Positions 22,793 through 33,748 of a stretch of 64,000 bases of DNA are shown piece by piece. The position numbers and the translations under genes are program-made. Below the pieces are notes generated by a model, which was not told the DNA's origin, did not search any database, and worked only from the letters and a program-made list of their open reading frames with translations. Position 1 is the first letter of the stretch. Each line of letters starts with the position of its first letter. The DNA is from Sphaerosporella brunnea (taxonomy: Eukaryota; Ascomycota; Pezizomycetes; Pezizales; Pyronemataceae), in the NCBI GenBank assembly GCA_008704415.1, contig VXIS01000093.1:62001-126000 (forward strand), given 5' to 3'.

Positions 22793-23763
22793 ATGCCACT
22801 CGTGATCCCCACCATGACATTGCAGCCACCTTCAGTAGGCTATCTGGGACCACCATGTTCCTACTCGCACCAAGCAGCCCTCGAGGCCTTCGACGCAGAC
22901 ACGCACTGCTTTGTCCCGCAAACGACCATTGCTGGTTTCTTTTCCCTCTCCGCCTGCCTTCTCCTCTGAGGCACATAGCTAACCTAGCTATTATTCTAGA
23001 CATCTTCAGTGCGGTCGAAAGCGGCTCCGTAACCCATGGCGTGGTCCCCTTCGAGAACAGCACAAACGGTTCGGTAGTTTTCACCCTGGACCTCTTCCGT
23101 GCCTGCGCATCCACATACCCGTCGCTCGCGGTGACCGGGGAGACGTACCTAACGGTGCACCACAGCCTGCTATCGTCGGTTTCCACGAGCGAGATCAAAG
23201 ATGTGAAACGGATATATTCACATCCGCAAGCGTTCGGGCAGTGTGAGCTGTGGTTGAACAGCATGCTGAAGGGGGTGGAGCGGGTGGACGTATCCTCAAC
23301 GTCCAGAGCCGCGCAGATCGCCGCGTCGGAGCCCGGCGCCGCTGCAATCGCGAGTGCATTGGCCGCGGAGCAGAACCTAGAGTTGAGGGTGATGGCTAGG
23401 AATATTGAGGACACGCCGGACAATACGACGCGGTTCTTTGTGATCAGCGCTACGGAAAGGTCGACGGAAAGTCGCGAGGGTGGTGATAAGACGCTGCTGA
23501 GCTTTACGGTGGATCATGCCCAGCCTGGTGCCTTGTGCGATTCGCTGCAGGTGTTTAAGGACTTTGGTTTGAACTTGACCAATATCTGCTCCAGGCCTAG
23601 TAGGAAGCGCCATTGGAATTATATATTCTTTGTGGAGTTTGAGGGGCACGCGGACACGGAAAATGTACAGGCGGCGCTGAAGGCGCTGGGCAGGTTCACA
23701 GCGGATATGAGGGTGCTGGGAAGCTATGTCAATAAACAGCCGAAGATCAGGGCGGAGATCTAG
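22793..23763 (+). CDS. PHA2: Prephenate dehydratase with ACT domain
   Basis: Two exons (22793-22934, 23000-23763) across a 65-nt intron (GTTTCT...TTCTAG) give 301 residues. The enzyme converts prephenate to phenylpyruvate in phenylalanine synthesis. The dehydratase domain starts with VGYLGPPCSYSHQAAL and has VVPFENSTNGSV, YSHPQAFGQC and the catalytic DNTTRFFVI near residue 200. The C-terminal ACT domain has PGALCDSLQVF and LNLTNICSRPSRKR; the bacterial ESRP effector motif reads CSRP here. Length is normal for fungal single-function enzymes. It lies tail to tail with rbx1. The start was chosen because the next ATG (22814) would give nearly the same protein while 22793 is the first in frame. 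Confidence 0.93.
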
Positions 23764-24144
23764 ATGTCTCGTCTCTGATGGGGGAGGCGGCGGACGGTTT
23801 GGTGTTATACCTTAGATTTGGCATACCCGGTGTAGAAAAACTGTATCACACCTTCAGCAAAACACAGTTTGAGTACAACACAGAGACGAACAGGAATGAT
23901 GCATCCAGATACTGGTCTTGTCGAACAAGCAAAACCAAGTTTTGACCGAGAATAGCACACACAGGAACGCCTATAATGACGTGCGTCAAATGAACAAACA
24001 AAACAAAGACACCGATCCCATCATCATCAGAGCCCGAAACAATCGTCACTTAGAAAATCTGGCTACCGCAACATCCCATGCACAAACATGAATTTAGTCG
24101 ATCTATGGCGTGAAACGGGCGGCTTCGTCGCATTGTCGTGTGGT
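23764..24144. other. Intergenic, convergent 3' flanks
   Basis: 381 bp between the stops of prephenate dehydratase (+) and rbx1 (-). No feature is recognised beyond likely 3' UTRs. Confidence 0.5.
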
Positions 24145-24697
<553 letters not shown>

Positions 24698-25344
24698 GAT
24701 GAAAGTCGTTGATGGCAAGAAATGGTGGAGCGGAAGGATGGGTAGGTCGAAGCGGTGTTGCAAGCTGGAAGTTGAAGCGCGCACCTTGGAGGGGTTGACG
24801 AGGGAGCTACCCGCATGTGGCGAAGGTGGCTGGTGCACGTGGATTAGGGCTCGTAACAACGAGTACCCTCAACGCAACTTTACACAAGACGCCGGACCGA
24901 AAGCTAATTTTCTGGTTTCAAACTGCTAGAACGAACATCCGCAGTGCATCACACTCTGTTCCTTACAGGGTGGAGACCCGTTCAGCGCAGGCCTGTTGAG
25001 AAATCATAGATTACACAGACAGGCAATTACCTTCCTAGCCTGAGAGTTGCTTGGAGTTGGGTATAGCAAATTGAACATCACAGGTATACTCTATTCGAGG
25101 GTATTATTTTGATTAATCGTTGGAATTTTCTTTGAAACCCCTGGTTTTTCAATCCTTTTTGATTGTTTCTCTGGCTGGACGGCGAGAGAGTGAAGGAGGA
25201 AGAGAATCGCATCGTTTACAAATTGACGCTCCACTATATCATGCCGGATCACTCGATGCTGCTGAACCCCCCTGCAACGCGACGCGGTGCATTTAAAGGA
25301 GGACTACCTAGTAAAGCTTCACAAGAGTGCTTTCGGAAATATCA

Positions 25345-25738
25345 GAGCACAGAGTGCCAGCAGGTAAATCGGCCAAAACTGACCCTGACCCACCCTTTCT
25401 CTCTTCCTTTCTTCTTTCTCACCCAACAACAACACCACCAACCCGATAACACCTCATCCTTCTGTCATCCTCATCGGTGTTTCTCCGCAGGTCGGGTGGG
25501 ATTCGAGTTGAGACTGTGTTTGATGCGATGAGGCGTAGACGGTGGGTGTGATCAACCGGACTATGCTCCGTGCTTAACAACCTCAGGGCCCGATGATTCT
25601 TAAGTAACAAGTATGGTCCGGTTGGTCAGCTCGGGTTTAATCATAACTCGTTTGTGTTCTTATTAATCTTTGGGATTTTCTTTGAAAAGCTTTGTTTTTC
25701 ACTTCTTTTTTCATTGCTTCTCTGGCTGGATGGCGAGA
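25345..25738 (+). repeat. Dispersed repeat, copy 1 (family A)
   Basis: This segment recurs in inverse orientation at 41408-41808. Identity is almost complete over about 250 bp (from CCCGATAACAC at 25442 to TTTGAAAA near 25688) and weaker on both sides. The core holds an imperfect hairpin at 25549-25628 (GATCAACCGGACTATGCT paired with AGTATGGTCCGGTTGGTC, with G-U-compatible differences). I could not assign it to a known transposon class. Confidence 0.85.
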
Positions 25739-27003
25739 GAGTAAAGGGAAGAGGAGAGGAGAGGTCTTTTGGATTAAGTTCCCTAATCGCATCGTCGACG
25801 ATATGGTGATGCATGACTTTTATCCCAGCAATTCACGCTCTACTCATACCCGCATCAACGACGACTTTGAAATGAGTTTGCCTTCCCTCTATGAGACCTC
25901 AAGCTCTACCGCCATCTAGATTTCCACAGACTCCCATCTCCTTGCTCCGTCTCCCGACACACACCATCCCACTTCACCCGTCCTAACCAACCGCCCGCAT
26001 GAGTAGTTTGGAGGAGAGAGCAGACTCTATAGGTGTTTGGGCCGGGAGGCAGTCGTTTTTTTTTCTTTTGTTTATATGTCGTAGTCGAACTGGCTGGATA
26101 ATTATTGTCACTCTGCGTAGCGGTTTGTTGTGCCGCACAGGAATTGGTTGCTCTCAACAAGACTGGGACTTGCAGAGATAGGTAGGCCAGAACCGTCGAT
26201 GTAAGATGCCTCCACAACAACTCAAAATCGCTGTCTGAACCGAGACATACCTACACGGATTGATGATGTGTCCTATGCTGAAACCAAACCCGGAAAGCGC
26301 GGACCACAGTAGGAGGAAAACCCACGAGTGTCCAGCGCAAGAAAGTGTGTATTTTCTTTAAATATTGGGGTTATTAACGGCGTTATCTAACTAGCAAAAA
26401 CGCCAGCGCGATCCGACAGGAGTATTCTACAATTGAAACAAGGCCTTACTTCGAAAACCGTCGTAATTGATTCGGCCACTGTTGCATTTATTTGACGCTT
26501 GCCGGCCTCTATGCCTCTATCCACATACTTGGGTGTTGTAGCGTCTGTAACGGGTATTTCGGTGAGGTATATATTTGCAAAGCGTCCGGTTTACGGTGGG
26601 GTGGTCACCATTGCTCTTTCTTTCGTCTTGGGGGGGGGGGGGGTATGGAATGGGAAAAGAAAGGCAAAAAAAACTGCATAATCACCAGGCATAACTCGCA
26701 CCTGGCCGCTCCATGGAGGACGGAGAGGCTTCAACCCCGCCTGCTTGAGACGTCTGACAGGCCGAGGGATCTAGGTACCTCTCAGAGTCTTTCGAGTTTG
26801 TGCGGTGAGCTGGCCATGGGCGAGTGATATCAGAAGCATGCGCCCGCGTGCAAGAAAAAAATTGACCAGCCTATACCTCAAGACTCTAAGTTTGCACGTG
26901 GTAAAAATTCTGAGACCCTCCGCCTTGAGCTTGTTCAATCATTCTTGTCGCTCATATGTACTTGTCGTTGAATTCCGCTTGGGCTTTCTCGCTCAGGCGT
27001 GTG

Positions 27004-27029
27004 CTCTCTCTCTCTCTCTCTCTCTCTCG
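27004..27029. repeat. (TC)n microsatellite
   Basis: An uninterrupted run of CT dinucleotides in the intergenic space upstream of the NBR1-like gene. Confidence 0.95.
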
Positions 27030-27871
27030 GCACAGCAAGGCCTGCTGTAACAGATGCCGAAATCATCAGGTATCGCCTCAGCAGATAGAACATCGTGGCC
27101 ATCATTTATCTTCGAATTGAGGGAAAGGCTTTATAGGCAACACGAAGTCCGGGACTGTTCGTTGACATTGAGTGACAGTAAATGATCGTCATTCTGCTAT
27201 CTGAAACAGAAATCGGGCGCCAAGTGCTTCGGCTGCACAAACTGTCAGCAGCACGCCACCGAAGTACGCATGCCTTGAGTCATTCATTCCATTGCCCCTG
27301 CGCACAGCCTCGGAGGGATGCTCCGGCTGTCACAATAACGTTGACAACGTATGTATGGGTTCGCTCACCGCCGAAGGTATCCACTGGTTGCTGGTTGGGA
27401 GCAAGAAGAGGCATGTCTGTACTAGTACTCTGGGTATCCGCAACGTTCTGTTCCACAACATGCTGCTGCCTAGAAGCGGTAGATGGCTGCTGGGGTCAGG
27501 CTACACTTTTTGCTGAAACGAAACCAGCCAGACACGGGCCGAGGACTGGGGAAGTCCGAGCGCCGCATTTTTTGAAGCTGACGACTGTGGGGATGGGAGG
27601 TTTATCTCCAGAGATCGCTGGCATCAAAGTGCTCTAGGTATGCCGGAGTTTGAAGTGGGATCATAACGAAGCAAGAAGAAGCAAGTACTCTGCTTGCTTA
27701 CCTAGTTACATACCTATGACGTACAAGTGGATTGCATTCTCATTCGCTTTCCTGCACTCTCACTCGACCTCTCCGTAACGATTATCCATCTCTCTCCATT
27801 GTCGTCGTCATCGTCAGTGCTTCGGTTTGTGGGATCGGAGGCGAAAGCTTGGCGCTGCACCCCGCGTTGTG

Positions 27872-27876
27872 ATTGG
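27872..27876 (-). promoter_or_regulatory. CCAAT box candidate upstream of NBR1-like gene
   Basis: ATTGG (CCAAT on the minus strand, in the context TCAGCCAATCAC) lies about 410 bp upstream of the ATG at 28282. The extended context fits the binding site of the fungal CCAAT-binding HAP complex. Function is inferred. Confidence 0.35.
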
Positions 27877-28281
27877 CTGATTTTTTGATTTGTGAATTCG
27901 TCGCTTACTTCGCTGCACTCCATCCGCGTCGCAGCACAAGACAGCCCCAGGAGTGGGAGAGCTCCTCAAGTAACTGCTGCTCTACGCAACACCCCCCCCC
28001 CCAAATCCAACCCACCACCTTCTCGCTCTACCCATTCATTCTTCTCACCACAACCCATTCCCCATTCAACTTCACCGTCCATTCTAGAGTGCTCTCGATA
28101 GCTCTTCTCAATACCTTATCACCTCAAACCTTCAACGTTAAAAAAAAATAAAAAAAATACCTTGAGCTTCTACAGAGATCACTCCACCTTTAAACACCCG
28201 CGGTGGTCTTGTAGCTCGCTTCGTGACGACTACAACCCAACTAAACCGCTGCCCCCCCCCCAATCTTCGAACGACGCAACC

Positions 28282-31009
28282 ATGTCTGCTTCGACTTCGA
28301 TATCCCCAGAGACTCCTATCACCGTCAAGGCTACCTTCGACGGTAACACTCGTCGCTTCAAAGTCGCGTTGAAGGAAGTCGGTCCCAGTGTCTTTCAGGG
28401 AAAGGTCAGTCGCTCTCACATCATTTCCCTCCACTCCGGCTCCTTTCATAGAGCTGCCGTGAACTTCCGGAGCTGCAGGGAAATTGTTGCTAACCGAATT
28501 GTAGCTGAGGGAGCTGCTGGCTATCCCGCAAACTCAGGACGTCAAGTTTGAGCGATATTCCGACAGTGCTGCTTGCTATGTTACCCTAGATCCTCAGAAC
28601 ACGGCCGTCTACAAGCAGCTCTTCAGAGCTGCTAAGGCGAAGCTGAAGCTGCGCATCAAGATTACGACTGTTACAAACGATGGTACGATCAAGCCGGGTT
28701 GTCTTTGATTCCTGTGGATTTCTGACGACGTGGAACTGATAAACTCTCGATAATAGCTCCGCCAGCTCCTGTAGCTCCTGTAACACAGGGCGATGCCTCC
28801 TTCAACTCTTCTGTGCTCCCACCGTCCTATTCGACTCCGTATGTGAACGTCATTCCCAATAACGCTTCATCTGCGTCCGTCTCCGCAGTCGTGGACCCTG
28901 CGCAGATCGACGATGCTGTCGCTAAGGCTGTCAGTTCCTACTGCTCTAGCACGGAATTCACTGCTCAGCTGCGCGACACTGTTCGGGAAGAGGTTTCCAA
29001 AGAGGTCGAGAAGAAGCAGCCGGACCAAAACGACCTGATTAACCTTTCAAAGAGCACTGAATCTTCACCACTGGAAACCAAGCTAGCTGTCGATGAGCTG
29101 ATGACTTCGCTCGCGAACGCTTGTGCTTACGCTGTCTACTGCAACTCTTGCAGCGATACCATTCGGGGAATGCATTACCACTGTGAGGAGTGTGACCTCG
29201 GCGATTTCGACCTGTGCGAAGGTTGCATTGCTCAGGGCCTGCACTGCTACGACCGTGCTCACTGGCTGACGAAGCGAAACATCTCGAATGGTCAGCCTGT
29301 TGTCCAAGAAGTTCACTTTAAGGCTGCCAACAACTCGCGATACTGCAACGCCTGCGTTGGACGTAAGATACACTTGCATGTCTTTCGTTGAGTGTTTGAT
29401 GGCTGACCCCGATACAGGATTCTCCGACGAACAGTGTGTTGTATGCCAGGATTGCAAGGACTTTGATCTGTGCATTGCTTGCCTGCGCGCTGGGGAGCAT
29501 GGACATGATCCTCGCCACAACTTTGCTCGTGCTCATAAATCGATCATCCTGACTAAAGATGAGGAAGCACTGCTTGCGCGCGGCCGCAACGTTCGGCATG
29601 CTGCTCTCTGCGACAGCTGTGACAATAGTATTTACGGCATTCGTCACAAGTGCATCGACTGCCCTGACTGGGACTACTGCAACGATTGTATCGATTCTGC
29701 CCACGAACTCCATCCTGGTCATCGCTTCGTTCCGATTTTGGATAACACTATCGCTCCTTTCAACAAGAGCGTTCCGCTTTCCAGCGTTATTCACAGCGGA
29801 GTGTACTGCGACGGCCCGGTCTGTGAGCAATACGGACGGGGCAATGCTATCCGTGGCCCTAGATTCAAGTGCGCGATCTGCCCAGATACCGACTTCTGTG
29901 CAACATGCGAGGCATCGCCTCTGAACCGCCACAACTCTAGCCACCCTCTCATCAAGTTCAAGACCCCCATCCGCAATGTGCATGTCACGACCACGGACAA
30001 CACCAACACCGTAATGGGCGATTTGCTTGTACCCGAGGCTCAATCCGAGAAGAAGAAGACGGAACTAGTTGTCACTGCTACCGACACGGCTACTCAGGTG
30101 CAGACGATTGCAGACGTGAAGCCCACTGAAGAGTTTGCGGCTGCTCCAGAGCCTGAGGTGATCGACGAAAAGGTCGAGGAGCCAGCTCCCGCTAAGGGCA
30201 TTGCCCCAGTGTTGTCAGCCACCTTCGTGCACGACACCATCCCAGATGATTCTGTTATTCCAGTCGGCGAGGAATTCACTAAGAGCTGGTACATGAAGAA
30301 CACTGGTACCACGGCATGGCCGGCCGGTGTCACTGTCAAGTTCGTTGGTGGCGACTACATGTTCGTCAAGACAGCCGAGGCTGAGCTCGAGGCCACTGTC
30401 ACAGAGACTGAGGTCCAGCCCGGTGAGACTGCGATCTTTTCGGTTAACCTCTCCGCCACTTGGCCTGCTCATGTTTCCTACGTCTCATACTGGAAGCTTA
30501 CTACACTCGACGGAACGCGTTTCGGAGATAGCATGTGGTGCAGCATCTTTGCGTGTGCACGAGCGGCCCCTTCGGTTGCTGAAGGGCAGGAGGATCAGGA
30601 AGAGGACAGGCACTCTGAGGCCTATAGTTCTGAGAGCGTCGTTGATGTGAACAGTGTGAAGGCCGAGAGCGTTAAGGATGAGAAGGAGGATTTCGAGAAC
30701 GCCGCCGAGAACATGGTTCGGTCGCAGGCGTCCTCCGAGATGGTTTTCCCCAAGCTCGAGGTTGAGAGCCCCGTTCACTCATTGGAGCAGCTGCCCTCGC
30801 CTTCCCGAAGCGTAAAGGCTGAGGAAACTCCCTCCAGCACGATCAGCGAATCCTCACACAAGACATTCTCACTCAGCGAGGTTGGCGATGTTGAAGAGGA
30901 AATTGACATCAGCTCCATCGAGGGCAGCGAAGGATTCATGACGGACGAGGAGTACGATGTCCTCTGTGCTTCCGACGAGGAGTTTGTGGAATGTGAGCGT
31001 GACTTGTAA
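28282..31009 (+). CDS. NBR1: NBR1-type selective autophagy receptor (PB1, ZZ fingers, FW domain)
   Basis: Four exons (28282-28404, 28505-28682, 28757-29362, 29418-31009) with introns of 100, 74 and 55 nt give 832 residues. A PB1-like fold at about 12-97 (ITVKATFDGNTRRFKVAL) starts the protein. Four ZZ-type zinc fingers follow (YCNSCSDTIRGMHYHCEEC; YCNACVGRFSDEQCVVCQDC; LCDSCDNSIYGIRHKC; YCDGPVCEQYG with FKCAICPDTDFC). Next is the FW/NBR1 Ig-like domain, near 475-590, with FTKSWYMKNTGTTAWPAG, WKLTT and FGDSMWCSI. The acidic C-terminus carries TDEEYDVL, a candidate Atg8-interacting motif at about residue 815. NBR1 proteins link ubiquitinated cargo or vacuolar hydrolases to autophagy or endosomal pathways; in fission yeast Nbr1 the ZZ domains bind cargo enzymes. 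No UBA domain is recognised at the end. Confidence 0.92.
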
Positions 31010-31842
31010 GCATCACGCTTTAACTTGAATACGATGGGCTGGCGAAACAAATTGTCCTATGGAATTGCTGTACTGCGCTTTTGAAACTGGAATTGGAATA
31101 GGTGTTCTTTTTGTTTTTTTATGGTATTATGCGTTTTACGTGCTTGAATCGATTGGCCGCTTTGTTGAGAGATCTCGGTTCTCTTTTTCTTTTTTTATAG
31201 CCAGGAAACAAATTGCTGAAGTGATGAAGGGAAGTGGAATTGGAAAAAACAGCCTCTTTTCCTTTCCACGGATACTTGGGCATGGGCATTATTCTTATTC
31301 TTCCGGATACGTTGGCCCAATGAAGCAAACAATCGCAGGGTTGCTGGTTTGTTTTTGTGTTTTTTTTTTTTTTTTTTTTTGAGAATGAATACTATTGGGG
31401 GTCAATTTCTTTATCTTGCTCTTTGACTTCACCTCCTCCACCAGCTTCTGCTGTAGCTTCAACTTGAATTTGACTATTTTGGCGTGGGCCGCTGGTGCAT
31501 ACATGTGCATATGCACCACCTCGATCTACCTGCAGAGATAGACGCCGCTCTGTAGGGCTGTTACTTGACTAAGTGCTCTGGGAAGTTGGAACGCCCCGCT
31601 GTTATTCTCCGACCCCTTTCTCCATACATGCAGACAAAAGTAAAAAAAGTACTTAGGCAAATAGAGTAAAGTTGTTGAGGTGGGGTGCTTATCAAGCGTG
31701 CTGCCGGGGAGGATAAAACCCTTGCAGGCAGGATCCTACTTACATGTAGATGAAGCTCGAGCTGGATACATACTTGATACTTTCTTTCTAGAGATGATGG
31801 AAGAGCCGCTGAAGACGATGCCGGTGGGCTTGGAGGAGGAGG
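31010..31842. other. Intergenic between NBR1-like and MFS genes
   Basis: It contains the 3' flank of the NBR1-like gene, a T run (31361-31380) and the promoter region of the MFS gene. The open stretch 31794-31842 reads as an acidic MFS-like leader in a different frame from the rest of that gene (see the MFS entry). Confidence 0.5.
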
Positions 31843-33418
31843 ATGCAGAGCTGGAGGCGAAAGTGGAGCAGGTATACCGGTTTGCCCTCCCCCCCCTCCC
31901 CCCCAAAATCCGGGAGAGAGAGGATACTGATGAGACAGCAAACTCGACCGCCGCATTCTCCCCGCGCTCTGGACACTCTACTTCCTCTGCGCCGCAATCC
32001 GCAGCAACGTCTCGCTCTCGCTCACCATGAACACCTCCTCGGGCCACTCGCTGAAGCAGACGCTGCACCTGACGGGCAAGCAAGTGTCGACGGGCGTGGC
32101 GCTGTTCTACGTCTGCTACGTCGTCTTCGACGCGCCGGCGAATCTGCTGATGACGCGGCTCAGCCCGCAGGTGTGGATGGCGCGGATAGTGATCGGCGTG
32201 GCCATCATCGGCGCCTGCCACGCCGCGCTGTCCGCCGCGTGGAACTTCTACCTCCTGCGATTGCTGCTGGGAATCGTGATCGCGGGCATGTGGCCGGGGA
32301 TGGCGTACTATCTCACGCTGTTCTATCCGCCGGAATTGACGGGGAAGCGGATTGGACAGTATTATACGGCGGCGCAGGTGTCGGCTGCGGTGGTGGGGCT
32401 GGTCTCTGCCGGCTTTCAGCTGATGGATGGGATGGGCGGGTTGACCGGTGCCCAGTGGATGTTTCTGCTGTATGGATTGGTCACGTTTGTGGTTGGAGTG
32501 GCGCTGCTGTGGTGGTTGCCCGACCGGCCGTCCCCGCCTGCAGCCGCGGCCGCAGAAGGCACTGCCACCCCCGCCCGCTGGTGGCACAAGCTAAAACCCC
32601 ACTCCGCGCCCGCCCTCCGCGGCGGAGATGCGCGGGTGCACTACGCCGACCTAACGCGCGTCTATCACGTTCCACCCTGGGGCCTCCGCGACCTCTGGCG
32701 GGTGATCCAAGACTGGCGGCTGTGGCCGCTAACACTGATGTACTTCGGGGTAGTGGGGATCGGTATCGGCGTGCAGATCTTCGCGACGCTAATAATCAGT
32801 TCCATCTTGCCACACGTCTCCTCAATCCAGCTCTCTCTCCTCTACGCGCCGATCTGGATTTGCGATCTGATCGCAATCCTGATATTTACTCCCCTCAGTG
32901 ATAGGTTCAATAACTACCGCCCGCTGTTTTTTATTCTCCCCGTGTGTGTCCAGATCGCCGGACTGCTGGTTACGACGTTTGCGGGCGGCGGCGGCTGGCA
33001 GAGGTATGCTGGATTGTTGATTGTCGGCTTTGGACTCGGCCCCACGGTCCCCACGGTTATGGCCTGGACCAGCGAGACGTTTCAACCGCGGCACGGAGAG
33101 GTGGGGGTAGCCGCGGCGACGGCACTCGTGAGCGGCCTGGGGAACCTGGGGAGCGTGACGACCACGTATGCGTTATATACCGGGTGGGAAAGGGATGCGC
33201 AGCCGGGGCCGCACCAGTACCGGCTGAGCAACTTGGCGATGGTGGGGATATTGGGCATGAGTATGATTTCTGCTGTCGGCATGTGGGTTGCGGTTAGCAT
33301 TGTGGATGGGGGAAAGAAGAAGGGGGGTGAGATAAGGAGGGCTATGGATGGCGCTGCAAGGAGGGCGCAGAGGGGCCAGAGGGGCTTCGATGGCATGTTT
33401 GGGAGGAGGAGAAAATAG
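31843..33418 (+). CDS. MFS anion:cation symporter, Dal5/allantoate permease type; 5' end uncertain
   Basis: The body of the gene, in frame from 31940, reads KLDRRILPALWTLYFL (first helix of the Dal5 family), then SLTMNTSS, GVALFYVCYVVFDAPANLLM, WPGMAYYLTLFYPPEL, a long central loop, LYAPIWICDLIAI and a basic tail; about 12 helices are present. A canonical 67-nt intron (31872-31938, GTATAC...GACAG) joins in frame only to a short exon from ATG 31843, giving 502 residues. The family-like acidic leader (ATG 31794, EEEDAELEAKVEQ) is one frame off for the same splice. Either the short start is used, the leader has a one-base indel, or translation starts at 32027 and loses the first helix. Family substrates include allantoate, nicotinate, pantothenate and other organic anions; the substrate here is unknown. 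Confidence 0.7.
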
Positions 33419-33748
33419 AATTTTTCGCATGGTCAATTTCGAATTTGCTTCCTTTCTGTGGTGCCCCCCCGTATCAATATGACACCTTCAATTCTAATCC
33501 CTAAATCCATCCTTCCAGCAGAATCCCGCCTCCAAGACCAAACACCAAGATCGTCAATCATCAAAGTGACAACTCCTCCCCTCCGCTGACTCCTTCCTGT
33601 GTCAAAAGTTCCATGATCATGTCCATTACCACAAACACAGGTGCACAGGAAAAGGTAGATGAAGAAACGGCAAAAAACTGGTATCATAAAAACATAACAT
33701 AATAGCACAAGAGATATCGTCACATAAACCGAACCAGCAGCAGCAAGA
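33419..33748. other. Intergenic, convergent 3' flanks
   Basis: 330 bp between the MFS stop and the chitin synthase stop. Nothing beyond likely 3' UTRs is recognised. Confidence 0.5.

Larger units (their letters stand above)
24698..28281. other. Long intergenic region with repeats
   Basis: These 3.6 kb lie between the divergent starts of rbx1 (-) and the NBR1-like gene (+). They hold a dispersed repeat copy (25345-25738), a partial related copy (about 25110-25210, sharing TTTCTCTGGCTGGAYGGCGA), a G run (26630-26643), a TC microsatellite (27004-27029) and C runs close to the NBR1 start. Frames up to 151 codons (27182-27637) look random in composition. Confidence 0.5.

Noticed and set aside
27182..27637. 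151-codon + strand frame upstream of the NBR1-like gene
   Set aside because: Composition (many Cys, Thr, His and Trp, no domain pattern) looks random, and no flanking exon extends it.
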